DNA from: Candidatus Thorarchaeota archaeon
GTDB lineage: Archaea > Asgardarchaeota > Thorarchaeia > Thorarchaeales > Thorarchaeaceae
DNA: 37,333 bases
Direction: 5' to 3'
Assembly: GCA_030669595.1 (NCBI GenBank)
Contig: DAOVDG010000005.1
Coordinates: forward strand, 1-37,333
Both the position numbers and the translations under genes were made by a program. Shown here in pieces: positions 9,104-19,171 of this stretch (positions are counted from its first letter, which is position 1; each line of letters opens with the position of its first letter). The notes beneath the pieces are model-generated. The model was not told where the DNA came from and did not search any database. It saw nothing but the letters and a program-made list of their open reading frames with translations.

Positions 9104-9544
9104 ATGCATCGAAACCCAGCACTGGCTGTTGATGTCGTAGTAGTTAAGGGAAACAAGATACTGTTTGTGGAAAGGGGACAACCCCCGCATCAAGGTGAGT
9201 GGGCATTGCCCGGCGGATTTGTGGAGTATGGCGAAACGTTGGAGGCGGCCGCTAAGAGAGAGGTTCAAGAAGAAACAGGAATAGCGATTGACCTCAGTGC
9301 GATATTGGGGGTCTACAGTGACCCAGAGAGAGACCCTCGCAGCCACACTGTATCAGTAGTCTTCGTTGGGAAAATGATTGGTGGTCAACTGCAGGAAGGG
9401 GACGATGCGGCTGATGCCAGGTGGTATGATATAAATGACCTGTGCGAGGAGCAGCTCGCTTTCGATCATGAGATGATAGTTCAGGATTTCAGACAATGGT
9501 TGAAAAACCGTACGACATTCTGGTCCACGATGGACCGTGACTAG
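9104..9544 (+). CDS. Nudix hydrolase
   Basis: Nudix box GGFVEYGETLEAAAKREVQEETGI. Confidence 0.92.
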   Translation: MHRNPALAVDVVVVKGNKILFVERGQPPHQGEWALPGGFVEYGETLEAAAKREVQEETGIAIDLSAILGVYSDPERDPRSHTVSVVFVGKMIGGQLQEGDDAADARWYDINDLCEEQLAFDHEMIVQDFRQWLKNRTTFWSTMDRD

Positions 9545-9568
9545 GCCCAGAGATCAAGGGAATCGTGC

Positions 9569-9985
9569 CTATATGTCCAGTAGCTCCAGTTTCTCAGCCA
9601 GCTTGATTATCGGAAGGTAAGCCACCCTTGGTTCGGACTCAATAGAGTCAACAAACCCAACAGATTCCTTTGGGCGAGTATTGTATGCCAAGTAATTCCC
9701 GGCAGGAGCGGACTCACCCTCGGTGTAGACCCACAGCGGGATTCCTTGCATCTCATAGTAACCGTGGTTCGATATGAGCGTGCCGTAGATGTGTTTTCCT
9801 TTGTCCTCGAAATACAGCATGCTTGCCGCTCGGTCTCTCTGGGACCAAGACACTAGCATTCGAGCCAGATCAGCCAATGATGCTAACCTAAGATTCACGG
9901 GTGGTCGAAGGTCGGATTTGCTCATGCTCTGCACCAAGCCGGCAAACTGCGGCTGCACCTTATAAGCTAATAGTAATGGCTCCAA
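9569..9985 (-). CDS. Hypothetical protein
   Basis: ORF in a gap between conserved genes with coherent composition; no family recognised. Confidence 0.6.
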   Translation of the reverse strand: MEPLLLAYKVQPQFAGLVQSMSKSDLRPPVNLRLASLADLARMLVSWSQRDRAASMLYFEDKGKHIYGTLISNHGYYEMQGIPLWVYTEGESAPAGNYLAYNTRPKESVGFVDSIESEPRVAYLPIIKLAEKLELLDI

Positions 9986-10025
9986 GCGTGCATTCGTGAA
10001 CAGAGAACTTGTGAGAGTTTTCCGC

Positions 10026-12185
10026 TTAGCTCATCGCCCTTCGAACCTTGTCAACCATCTGAACAACTGAGGCACGGTTATTTCCTACGATTACAACTGG
10101 CGAACATACTATTGAACCACTCACGCCGGTTGCGAAGACACCTCGCAATCCATTCTTGCTGAACATGACGAAAGTAATCTCGTCATCATCCTCAAGTTTC
10201 TCGATTGTTAAGCCAGCTGAAACAAGCCCTGAGGCCAGCCATTCTACCAGGTCGGACGGTGTTATGTTTTGAATCTGCACCGGAATTGTGTCTCTATAGA
10301 AGGGACCCTTAGTGAAGAGATACCTGTGTGACTGCTTGGAGTAGAGTATCTTTCTTGTAATTGCTTTCAAGAGCACTGATGGCGAGAGAGGGGCAAATTG
10401 CCGAACTCGCACCTTTGAACTATCAATCACCTGAGTGGCTACACTGGCCATAGAAGGTTCAATGACATGAGGTGTTGCTTCAGACTCCTGCTCAGTCGTG
10501 GGCTCGGCGGCTCTTGGGGCGGGCTCATCCGTGATTGAGAACTCCTGCCGCTCCCTCTCGAAGAGGACCCGAATATACTCCTGAATCCAGTCATCAAGCG
10601 TATTCCAGTCGTCCTTGCTTAGCTTAAGTGGAGGACGAGGAACCTCTGAAAGCCCTTCAGTCAATTCGCCTGCGGTTTCGTCGGCGATTCCTTCCAAGTC
10701 CCACTGGAGATCTAACTCTTCTGGGGTTCCCTCAGGAATCATCAGCCGGGCTGCTTCAAAGAGACTGGACAGTCGATCCGTGCCTCCGTGCTGTGACAAT
10801 CGAGGGCGAATCTGAGTGATGAATCCGCGCTTATTCTCCGTGCTCTGATCAAAGACCAGCGCCACGCCGCGCGGCAGACTACTGATGAAAATCTTGTCGC
10901 GGAACATATCAGGCATTACTGCTGGAGCTCGTTGCTGAAGAGCGCGAATATCACTATCATGAGAAAGGGAATGTGAGATAATGATGTCAGCCTGAGATAT
11001 CGCCTCGTCAGCCACTGCAGATGGTTGTTGCGTACACAGGACCAAGCTGCATCCGAACCGTCGCCCAAGCTTTGCGTAGCCCACAATAGCAGCCTTCGCG
11101 GGAGTTGCGCTGCCCTTTGGGACCAGTGTATGAGCTTCATCGATGATTAGCCATGTAGGAGGAAGCTCCTCTCGTGCGCTTGTCCCCTCTTCTGTCCATG
11201 CCATTCTATATGTCAGAACCTGCCTGCAGAGCATGTTGGTCAGAATCGCGAGGACAACCTCTGCATCAGACCCAAGTGGTGCTACATCGATTATCGTGGT
11301 TTGGCCTGCTACTGCAAGATCTTGAGCGCTTGTTCCACCATGATGGAAGACTCCTAGTCTTGCAGCCCTCTTGAGCCTTTGAATCATTGCGGTTCTTGTT
11401 GATGCCTTGTAGAGCTCGGTGATGGAAGGATTCGACTCTATGCACTGCATCATATCCCTGATGCTGAAGCTACGTTTCAATGCAACGTGTTCACCGGACT
11501 CCAGAGCGTACCCTCGGCGAATGCTCTCAAGGAGATCTCCTATGAGGTTCTCCATTGCTGTGCTGAGCTGACCCCCCTTCTCAAGCACGTAGCCCCAATC
11601 ACTCACAGTCAGTTCGCGTGGGCTTATTGCTAATGGATGAAGATGGGCTTTCGTCCGGACCTCCTCTGGAAGACTGTTGTACGTTTTTCGCGGGATGAAA
11701 ACAGCTACTGGAAATCCCCTGGACTGCAAGTTCCACTTTTTCAGGAGAGCATCTTGATCCACATTGGGCTCAACCGCTTGCCGGAAGACATCGACAGTAT
11801 CAATCACAACGGTTGCGACCTCAATCTCCTTACGCTCCATCGCAAAGGCAAGCTCCTCAATCAGGATTCCAAGCGTGTAGCTCTTACCTGACCCCCTCTT
11901 CCCTGAAACGAATATGACGTGCGGACTCACCATGTCCAGATTTACTGGCATTCCCAGCAGCGATGTAAGAATGTCATCCGAGGTTTCCGCGATTGCACCA
12001 ATCGTTCCCAGACCCGCATTTCGATATTTCCGGTGAAAGGAGTTGGACCGGCCCAGAACCACGCCAACGCTCAGATCCACAAACAGGTCCGGTGGGTCTC
12101 CGACGCGGGGTCGATACTCAAGGATATTCTTTGGAATAAGCTCTATCGGACGGTCAGATTCCAAGGTGTCGGAATCCAGAGTCAT
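10026..12185 (-). CDS. herA: HerA/DUF87-family ATPase (FtsK/HerA superfamily); annotated start probably ATG 12185 rather than 12347
   Basis: Walker A VSGKRGSGKSYTLG, Walker B TWLIIDEAHTLVP, GRRFGCSLVLCTQQPSAV. Trimming to MTLDSDTLESD removes the overlap with the divergent trmI. Confidence 0.85.
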   Translation of the reverse strand: MTLDSDTLESDRPIELIPKNILEYRPRVGDPPDLFVDLSVGVVLGRSNSFHRKYRNAGLGTIGAIAETSDDILTSLLGMPVNLDMVSPHVIFVSGKRGSGKSYTLGILIEELAFAMERKEIEVATVVIDTVDVFRQAVEPNVDQDALLKKWNLQSRGFPVAVFIPRKTYNSLPEEVRTKAHLHPLAISPRELTVSDWGYVLEKGGQLSTAMENLIGDLLESIRRGYALESGEHVALKRSFSIRDMMQCIESNPSITELYKASTRTAMIQRLKRAARLGVFHHGGTSAQDLAVAGQTTIIDVAPLGSDAEVVLAILTNMLCRQVLTYRMAWTEEGTSAREELPPTWLIIDEAHTLVPKGSATPAKAAIVGYAKLGRRFGCSLVLCTQQPSAVADEAISQADIIISHSLSHDSDIRALQQRAPAVMPDMFRDKIFISSLPRGVALVFDQSTENKRGFITQIRPRLSQHGGTDRLSSLFEAARLMIPEGTPEELDLQWDLEGIADETAGELTEGLSEVPRPPLKLSKDDWNTLDDWIQEYIRVLFERERQEFSITDEPAPRAAEPTTEQESEATPHVIEPSMASVATQVIDSSKVRVRQFAPLSPSVLLKAITRKILYSKQSHRYLFTKGPFYRDTIPVQIQNITPSDLVEWLASGLVSAGLTIEKLEDDDEITFVMFSKNGLRGVFATGVSGSIVCSPVVIVGNNRASVVQMVDKVRRAMS

Positions 12186-12318
12186 CTCCGGGGCGTGCTT
12201 CTTACTGTTATCGTCCAAGGGTCTCACTCTCTTGGCCCAGCAAAGAGTTCTCGGATAAAGCTTTGTAGGTTGGCGCGAGTTGACCTGATGAGAGCAGGAA
12301 CACTCAAAACGACTGCAC

Positions 12319-13116
12319 GTGAGTTGGCTGCTCATGCAGGACCCCATTCAGGATAGCAGTTACATCTACATCTTTCTTGATGCTAAGAGGTACTGGATAA
12401 GGAAGGTCAAGGCAGGAGAAGAATTCCATTCCAACAAGGGCATCATCAAATACGATGATATCATCGGCCGTCCCTTCGGTATCAAGGTGGAGAGCCATTC
12501 AGGTCAGACCTTTCAGATACACAAGCCCAGTCAAACAGACATTCAGATTTCGATGGGTCGAAACACTCAGATTGTCTATCCAAAGGATGCAGGCACCATC
12601 TTGATTGAAGCAGGGATATCTGCGGGATGTAGAGTTGTTGAGGCAGGAACTGGATCCGGTGCGCTCACATACATACTATCCAAAGCTGTGGGTCCGCAAG
12701 GTCATATCTACACATACGAAGCCCGAGAGAATCATTACATCCAAGCCGAGAAAAACTTGAAGCGGCACAACGCGTTGGACAACGTGACTATGCATCTGAA
12801 GGACATCATCGAAGGTATCGAAGAGAAGGCGGTTGACGCCGTGGTCTTGGACTTAGCAACACCCTGGTTGGTAATTGACACGGCTCACAATGCGCTGAAG
12901 CCAAGCCATTATCTTGCGAGCTATAGCCCCACAATCGAACAGGTCATGAAGACCTGCAAGGCCATGGGCGAGAGCAGACAATGGGGCATGATTAGAACTC
13001 TGGAAGTACTTGAGCGAGAAATCATGGTCCGCGAGAACAAGACGCGTCCAACGACGTGGATGATTGCACACACAGGGTACATGACTTTCGCCAGAACCCT
13101 TGCCGAATCCACTTGA
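12319..13116 (+). CDS. trmI: tRNA (adenine-N1)-methyltransferase TrmI (m1A57/58); start uncertain (12319 or 12334)
   Basis: QIVYPKDAGTILIEAGISAGCRVVEAGTGSGALTYILSKAVGPQGHIYTYE, VVLDLATPW. Confidence 0.9.
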   Translation: MSWLLMQDPIQDSSYIYIFLDAKRYWIRKVKAGEEFHSNKGIIKYDDIIGRPFGIKVESHSGQTFQIHKPSQTDIQISMGRNTQIVYPKDAGTILIEAGISAGCRVVEAGTGSGALTYILSKAVGPQGHIYTYEARENHYIQAEKNLKRHNALDNVTMHLKDIIEGIEEKAVDAVVLDLATPWLVIDTAHNALKPSHYLASYSPTIEQVMKTCKAMGESRQWGMIRTLEVLEREIMVRENKTRPTTWMIAHTGYMTFARTLAEST

Positions 13117-13198
13117 GAATGCTACAGGTTCGCATAAATAATCTTATAACAAAATGTTGCTAATTGTTGATTGTTGTTGACGACGCCGGTGGCATACC

Positions 13199-13567
13199 TT
13201 GGTTTACCAACATAAGAGCAAAAAACACGCAAAGAAGACCAAAGACATCTTGGCTGAAGAAGTCGCAGATTCAAAGAAAACAGAATACGACGAGATTGAT
13301 GTGCTAGAATCTGATCAGACCAAGTCTCCGCTACTTGACGTGATTCAGAAGGAGCGCGACCAGAATGTACTTCCAGGAGATAGTGAAGATCTCTCCGCTG
13401 ATGCTGAAGAGGAAGTTGATGCGGCCTCCAGTTCAATGATTGAAGAGGATTGCCCGGACTACTCGTCAACTCAAGAGATTCATTTTGAATCCGAAGAAGC
13501 AAAGGAAATCTTCGAGAAGAAGAAGAAACGCAGCTATCTCGAGTTTCGAGAGGGGCATAATAAGTAG
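13199..13567 (+). CDS. Small, highly charged, acidic hypothetical protein
   Basis: ORF with TTG start, basic N-terminus and acidic middle, closely followed by 13579-13971. Confidence 0.5.
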   Translation: MVYQHKSKKHAKKTKDILAEEVADSKKTEYDEIDVLESDQTKSPLLDVIQKERDQNVLPGDSEDLSADAEEEVDAASSSMIEEDCPDYSSTQEIHFESEEAKEIFEKKKKRSYLEFREGHNK

Positions 13568-13578
13568 AGGGGAATCAA

Positions 13579-13971
13579 GTGTCGAAAAACTATGAAATCG
13601 TAGGGCTTCGGGATGAGATCAAGGAGCTCAGAAAGACTGTAATGATGCTTCATGAAACTATGAACGAATTGGCCTCGAAACTGAAACAGACACCTCCAGG
13701 AAAGACAATGCCCACGGATGCGAATCAATACAACGTTTTCGCGAATCAGGAGAGTTGCATTGCACGAGATGTAGCTTGGGAGAGGTTGATTGACCTGATT
13801 CAACGTACAGATTCAGGGTCTACGGCTGCTGAACTTGCCAGACAATGGGGAAAGTCCAGGTCCAGGACCAGCGAGGTGTTGAACCAGCTGGTCGAAGAGG
13901 GAAGATTAGCCAAGTTCAGAGATGGCCGAAGCATTAGGTTCAAGCCAGCTGAAGAGCTGAATACAATCTAG
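13579..13971 (+). CDS. Coiled-coil plus winged-helix DNA-binding protein
   Basis: GTG start; LRDEIKELRKTVMMLHETMNELASKL coiled coil, then AAELARQWGKSRSRTSEVLNQLVEEGRLAKFRDGRSIRF winged helix. Confidence 0.7.
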   Translation: MSKNYEIVGLRDEIKELRKTVMMLHETMNELASKLKQTPPGKTMPTDANQYNVFANQESCIARDVAWERLIDLIQRTDSGSTAAELARQWGKSRSRTSEVLNQLVEEGRLAKFRDGRSIRFKPAEELNTI

Positions 13972-14067
13972 CAGGTTCCGATTCGACTGAATCGATGCGT
14001 AATCCACTCTTCTGAGTCATATTCTTTGAGTCCTGCCTAGGTACTCTTAATAGATGCAGATATCTTG

Positions 14068-16416
14068 GTGAAATGGAAAGCTGTTCTCCTAAAGGTGCTC
14101 TCCTTGAGTAACACGCGTCCGCAAAAAGAAGACCTGACAGATGATGTGACCGTCCATACTAGCAGATTGTACGAGCTGAATATCCTAGCGCAAGACGGCG
14201 TCAAGGAGTTCGCACTAACTGATATCGATGATAAGGAGACCCTCGAAAGAAAGCGAATCCTCATGCACGATGCATTCACTGAGCTCTATGACGAGATAGC
14301 AACGTTCAGCGAGCAGATGATGAGTGATGATTTCGAAATAACATACCTAAGAGAACGACATCGTACTGCAGAGGGAGAAGCAAAGGAACAAATCAAGGAA
14401 GCACTCGAAGACAGCACATTACAGCACCAAGGCGATCTGGCAGTTGTATGGATGGCAAAGGTCATGGCATGGCTCCACCAGGCTGGTGCTGCAAGTGGCC
14501 CGTTTGTTGAGCAAGAGAGCGAGGAAAAGGGAAAGGAAGCATCGCGCTACTTGGCCGCTGTCTACACAATGCTTGAGAAGCCGTTCTCAGCAATCCCATC
14601 AAAGGTGGACGGCACCCAGAAACTCAGGAGAGTGGCGCTGGGTCACAAGGCGCACAGTCTTGTACGAGAGGCTGGAGATGTAGGAGAGAAGGAGCTTGCA
14701 GAGATCCGTGGTAAGAATAAAGCCGCGGAGGCAGAATTCTATGATGAATTTCTCAACGATTTGATTGGACAAGAGAGTACATTTAGACAAGCTTTCAATC
14801 CGTTCGACGAGCTGATTTGGAGGGACATCCTTAGCTCATTCATCTTCGAGCAGGCTACCGATCTGTACAACGAAGCCATTCCGCTTTTCAGAGAGAGTAA
14901 GGCAGTTAGCAAGCAGAAGTTGTCCGGCCTAGATGTGTGGAAATTTAATACTGCAGGTCTTAGTGAGGTATACCTAGCGATGACCTACAATGACATTGCC
15001 GACGCTCAGATGAGAGCCGGGAATCTCGAAGACGCAGCTAAGCTCTACACTTCCGCGTCAGATGCGTTTGGTCGGGCTGAGAAGTGTTTTGGACGGGTCA
15101 TTTCATTGCAGCCCAATGCAGCACAGTCTCGCAACGATAAGGAGCACAAGAAGGCTCAAGCTCATTTCTGCGAGGCAGAGACCTCATCCATGGAACTATC
15201 ACAATTGCTAGTAGTCAACAACAAGAAAGGAGCGGCAGCAGTTCTCAAGGGGTTACTCAAGGATTTGAAAAAGGCAGAAAAACTTTCGAAGACAAGAGAG
15301 CTTACGGGCGCCATAACCGAGAACCTGAAGACATTCTTATTCGTAAAAGACCTCCTTAAGCAGTCTGATAACATCCGAAGCATCACGAGTCAGATCGATT
15401 TCGCAAAAGACCTGCGTAAGACTGGGCTCATTAAGGATGTGAACAAAGCGCTGGATGAGGCTCTGAAGCACATGGGCACCAACCCTGCGGAATCCTTAGA
15501 GGCGATTCGTGAAGGACTGGCCAGTCTCGGGATACTGTTGAGCGTTGAACCTGAAGATGAAGAAGTGGGTAATCTAAGGAATAAGACCCTCGCAATCCTC
15601 AATAATGTAAAATATGTCATCCAGTTCCAACTGAGCTCGCATCTTCAGCAGGGCGTCAAGTTCATCATGTCGCGAATCCTAGAGAATCTTCACGCTGCGG
15701 AAGCCGCGTCATATTACAAGGTAATCGGAGAGATGGGAACAGCTGAAGAACTGATGGACCTTGGCAGGCTCGCATTGGCTACTGCATTCGCGTCCGAGGC
15801 TCAAGTATTTGCTAAGCAATCTGAGCAGGGGGCATTAAGGGCTCAGATTGAGAGGAATAATGCCTTCGTCAAGCTTGCTGATGAACTTGCTGAGTTCGAG
15901 GACGAAGACGGCCTTGATGAGGTCATTCAAGCTCACGACAACACTCTCCTGAAAATCAAGCAAGCAGTAGTTTCATTTGAGTCCGCTGCAAACGAGCTCG
16001 CCAGTGTGAAGCTAGAATCGATTCGTCAGAAGAACAATGTCGGTGAACAGGTCAAGCAACTCCAAGGTGTTGTAATGAAGTTCAGGGGAGACCTGTTGCG
16101 CATGGAGGGAGCAAAGAGCGACTTCTTGGCTGAGTACCTTTTTAGAAAGGGAGAGAAGACCAAGGCAAAGAAGCACTACTCCAATGCAAGTGACCAGCTC
16201 AGAGAGGCAGTGGGTAATTACAGTTTTGCCGCACAGGTATTCCAGCAGATTGGTGACACTCAAGCGGCACAGAGTGTCGAAACAAAGGCAAAGACCACTG
16301 ATCTTCTGGCGAGGGGTGTATGGGACAATAAGCAAAGGCTCGGCCGGGATCAGGACCCGATGTTCAAGCAAGATGCGGAGCTCGCTGTTTTGTATCTGGG
16401 CGGCGCAGGACAGTAG
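14068..16416 (+). CDS. Large all-helical (TPR-like/coiled-coil) hypothetical protein
   Basis: About 780-codon uninterrupted ORF, strongly helical, with TPR-like patches (ADAQMRAGNLEDAAKLYTSASDAFGRAEKCFGRV). Start GTG 14068 or TTG 14065. Confidence 0.8.
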   Translation: MKWKAVLLKVLSLSNTRPQKEDLTDDVTVHTSRLYELNILAQDGVKEFALTDIDDKETLERKRILMHDAFTELYDEIATFSEQMMSDDFEITYLRERHRTAEGEAKEQIKEALEDSTLQHQGDLAVVWMAKVMAWLHQAGAASGPFVEQESEEKGKEASRYLAAVYTMLEKPFSAIPSKVDGTQKLRRVALGHKAHSLVREAGDVGEKELAEIRGKNKAAEAEFYDEFLNDLIGQESTFRQAFNPFDELIWRDILSSFIFEQATDLYNEAIPLFRESKAVSKQKLSGLDVWKFNTAGLSEVYLAMTYNDIADAQMRAGNLEDAAKLYTSASDAFGRAEKCFGRVISLQPNAAQSRNDKEHKKAQAHFCEAETSSMELSQLLVVNNKKGAAAVLKGLLKDLKKAEKLSKTRELTGAITENLKTFLFVKDLLKQSDNIRSITSQIDFAKDLRKTGLIKDVNKALDEALKHMGTNPAESLEAIREGLASLGILLSVEPEDEEVGNLRNKTLAILNNVKYVIQFQLSSHLQQGVKFIMSRILENLHAAEAASYYKVIGEMGTAEELMDLGRLALATAFASEAQVFAKQSEQGALRAQIERNNAFVKLADELAEFEDEDGLDEVIQAHDNTLLKIKQAVVSFESAANELASVKLESIRQKNNVGEQVKQLQGVVMKFRGDLLRMEGAKSDFLAEYLFRKGEKTKAKKHYSNASDQLREAVGNYSFAAQVFQQIGDTQAAQSVETKAKTTDLLARGVWDNKQRLGRDQDPMFKQDAELAVLYLGGAGQ

Positions 16417-16436
16417 TGGTGGTCCTACCCGTATCG

Positions 16437-18653
16437 TTAGGGTACAGGATAGTTGGATTGAGCGAACCCTGACGTTATAGACACAGTGTGAATTCGTTTG
16501 GTCACAAACGGCTTGAAGGGTATGCCATCGCCATGGTAAAACTTGCTGAACCATTCGACATAGTGAAGCCTTAGCGTATGCATGAAAGCCAATAGACCCT
16601 CAAGCATGCCAACAACAATCGTTCCAACAATCGCACCCACTAGTGGTAGATGAGGCGCAACAGCGTGTCCATCGTGCATGAAGAACTCGGGAATTATCAC
16701 AATTCCGAATATCGTGAATGCTGAGAACGGGATGTCAATGATTCCAGGAATCAGATTGAAGAAGACGCCGCTGAGGATGACGTGAACGGTGTTCAAAGCG
16801 AAGATCCGGGCGTAACTCACAGTGTGGCTAACCATCCCGAGGGAGTACTCCATAAACTCTACCATACCATCAACCCCCGACAACAAGGAGGCCGCGCCCA
16901 TTATGACTAGAGGAAGGAAGAGAGCGACTATGGTGAACATCATAGGAGTGATAGGCAGTGGAGTATAGATTCCGTTGTTTCCTGAGCCGAAGCCTATTCC
17001 GGCAAATGGTATCCAGAGATTTACATGGCCAGTTGAACTGAACCACTGATTGATGTTATTGTAACTCACGGAGAGAAGCAGGTTGATGAATCCGAGATAG
17101 AGCCACAGAAAGGAGAATGGCACAATAGCCCGACGGAAATCGCGGTGATGCAATCTGTTGTATAGATTCAACACGATTCCCAAGGAAATTTGAACAGCAC
17201 CGACCTCAATGGAGAGCTTGAGCATGTGAGCTTGCCGCCATGGATTAGGGTCTCCATTCTCAAGAGTGTGTGCGAAGATAGGCCAAAGTGGCTCGATTAC
17301 AGTATGCGAACCAAAGAAACTCCCAAAGAGGAATCCGCCAAGCATCGAGCAGAAGCCCATCATAATCAGGCCTGTTGCGCCTGCCTGCAGGTACCCGAGT
17401 ATGTCCCCCCATTCCTCGCCCTTCTGTTTGGCCCTCCAAGCCGCCAGCCCTATCAACAGAATCAAGAAGCCCTGGCCCACATCCGCGAAGATGAGCCCAA
17501 ATATCAGAGGAAAGGAGAAGAACAGAATCTTTGTTGGGTCCAAGTCATGCCTAGACGGGGTGCCGTAAGCCTTGACCATCTCTTCTGCAGGTTCCATTAT
17601 TTTGGGGTTGATAAGGCATGTTGGTGACTCCAGTTCCGCGAAGTCAGGTTGCTCGAAGGATATCTGTACGGTTTCATCAGTTCTCTCACGAAGAAGCGCA
17701 ATGAGGCGATCTTCTAAGCCTGCAGGGATCCAGCCCCAAACCTTCACGGATTGTGGGGTATAGACAAGGTAGTTCTTGACATTGATTCTGCTCTTCTCTA
17801 CGTCGAGGGCTTCCCAAGCTGCTGAGATCTTCATTCGCCATTCTTTCGCTATGAACGCATTGCGTTTGCGGAGCTTCTTGAGCTCCGCTTCAAGCTCACC
17901 AATCCTACGAATTGCGTGGGCAGCTATCTCCTCAGGGCGTCCCGACACATCCTCGAAGACATCCACCTCTTCGAAACCCATGGCGGAGAGTATTCTCCGA
18001 ATGGTTCCCTTGTTCTCGATTGCCACACTAACGCTGATTACTGAAACGCCCCTCTCAAGGGGACGTGACCTGAATGCGAAAGCGTTCTCGGTGATTTCTT
18101 TCAGACTCCACTTGAGCAAAGATAATCTTCCCGAAGGGAGTATTCCGGCGGTTGTGAACGTGTACTCTGTGGATCCTAGGAGACTCATGTCAAGACCAAG
18201 TGGTCTGAGTGACTCCGCAACGTTTCTTTTGCTCATATGCCGTTCAATCTCAGCCACATTAGAGGCTGCATGCTCGTCGTATTCCAGAACTTCGGTTTCG
18301 ATTGCGTTCAAGACCCTTAGGGCGAAGTCAAGTGACTTTGCGAGTGTTGAATCGTCAATCTCGATGCGTTGTCCACTCCTCTTCCTCAGGTCTATGCCGA
18401 GCAAAGCAACTACTTTAGAGAGTCTTTCAAGAGCATCAAAAACGTCTTCTTCTATTTGTGATTTTTTTACTTCAATGAACTCAGCTTGAAGCTGCACATC
18501 TATGAATTCGAACTGACTGAACTGTCCCAAAGCTAGAATGACCTGTCTCTCAAGGTCACGATGAGAAACAACCTTGGCAACTACTGTGCTTTCGGGGCGC
18601 ATATTTGACATCACCGTCAGTGAGGGTCGTAGAAGAACGACCAGTTCAGACAC
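16437..18653 (-). CDS. atpI: A/V-type ATP synthase subunit I (subunit a); start may be further downstream (e.g. MRPESTVV)
   Basis: Helical N-domain plus C-terminal TM domain with PTKILFFSFPLIFGLIFADVGQGFLILLIG and FMEYSLGMVSHTVSYARIFALNTVH. Confidence 0.93.
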   Translation of the reverse strand: MSELVVLLRPSLTVMSNMRPESTVVAKVVSHRDLERQVILALGQFSQFEFIDVQLQAEFIEVKKSQIEEDVFDALERLSKVVALLGIDLRKRSGQRIEIDDSTLAKSLDFALRVLNAIETEVLEYDEHAASNVAEIERHMSKRNVAESLRPLGLDMSLLGSTEYTFTTAGILPSGRLSLLKWSLKEITENAFAFRSRPLERGVSVISVSVAIENKGTIRRILSAMGFEEVDVFEDVSGRPEEIAAHAIRRIGELEAELKKLRKRNAFIAKEWRMKISAAWEALDVEKSRINVKNYLVYTPQSVKVWGWIPAGLEDRLIALLRERTDETVQISFEQPDFAELESPTCLINPKIMEPAEEMVKAYGTPSRHDLDPTKILFFSFPLIFGLIFADVGQGFLILLIGLAAWRAKQKGEEWGDILGYLQAGATGLIMMGFCSMLGGFLFGSFFGSHTVIEPLWPIFAHTLENGDPNPWRQAHMLKLSIEVGAVQISLGIVLNLYNRLHHRDFRRAIVPFSFLWLYLGFINLLLSVSYNNINQWFSSTGHVNLWIPFAGIGFGSGNNGIYTPLPITPMMFTIVALFLPLVIMGAASLLSGVDGMVEFMEYSLGMVSHTVSYARIFALNTVHVILSGVFFNLIPGIIDIPFSAFTIFGIVIIPEFFMHDGHAVAPHLPLVGAIVGTIVVGMLEGLLAFMHTLRLHYVEWFSKFYHGDGIPFKPFVTKRIHTVSITSGFAQSNYPVP

Positions 18654-18846
18654 CTTGAGGCTCAGGGCTTGTCCTCCAGAAATAAACGTTGTGACTTATG
18701 GAACCGCTTCAAAGGTAAACCACTCACTATTCACAACCATGACCACGGGAATGAACCGCATACACCATTCATACCGGCTCAGGCTAACGTTTATCTTGAA
18801 TTCCAGTCAGGGATTTCTGACATAGTGCGTCACGAGGAAGGACTGC

Positions 18847-19167
18847 ATGCCCGAAGCTCAAGACATCAATCTGATTCACAAGGCAGAAGAGACAGCGGAG
18901 GACAGAATTCGCGCCGCGGAGGACAGTGCAAGAGAAATTCGGAAACAGACTGAGATTGATATCAAGAAGATAATGAAGGACAGTGAAGCCAAGGGTAAGA
19001 AGGCGGCTGAAGCCCGACTAGACGAGAACGAGGCAAAGAGAGCTGCTAGGGAACGTAAGTACCAGAAGAAGGTTGATAGAATAATCGCTCAGATACAGGA
19101 AGCCTCAAAGGATAGAAAGCCCGCTGCAGTGCATGCGATGGTAGAGATGATACTTGGAGGGGAGTGA
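18847..19167 (+). CDS. ahaH: A-type ATP synthase subunit H (peripheral stalk coiled coil)
   Basis: Coiled coil INLIHKAEETAEDRIRAAEDSAREIRKQTEIDIKKI; immediately upstream of subunit E. Confidence 0.75.
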   Translation: MPEAQDINLIHKAEETAEDRIRAAEDSAREIRKQTEIDIKKIMKDSEAKGKKAAEARLDENEAKRAARERKYQKKVDRIIAQIQEASKDRKPAAVHAMVEMILGGE

Positions 19168-19171
19168 GGAT

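Noticed and set aside
17776-18489. 237-aa plus-strand ORF inside atpI
   Set aside because: Ser/Arg/Leu-rich antisense shadow of the conserved subunit I coding sequence.
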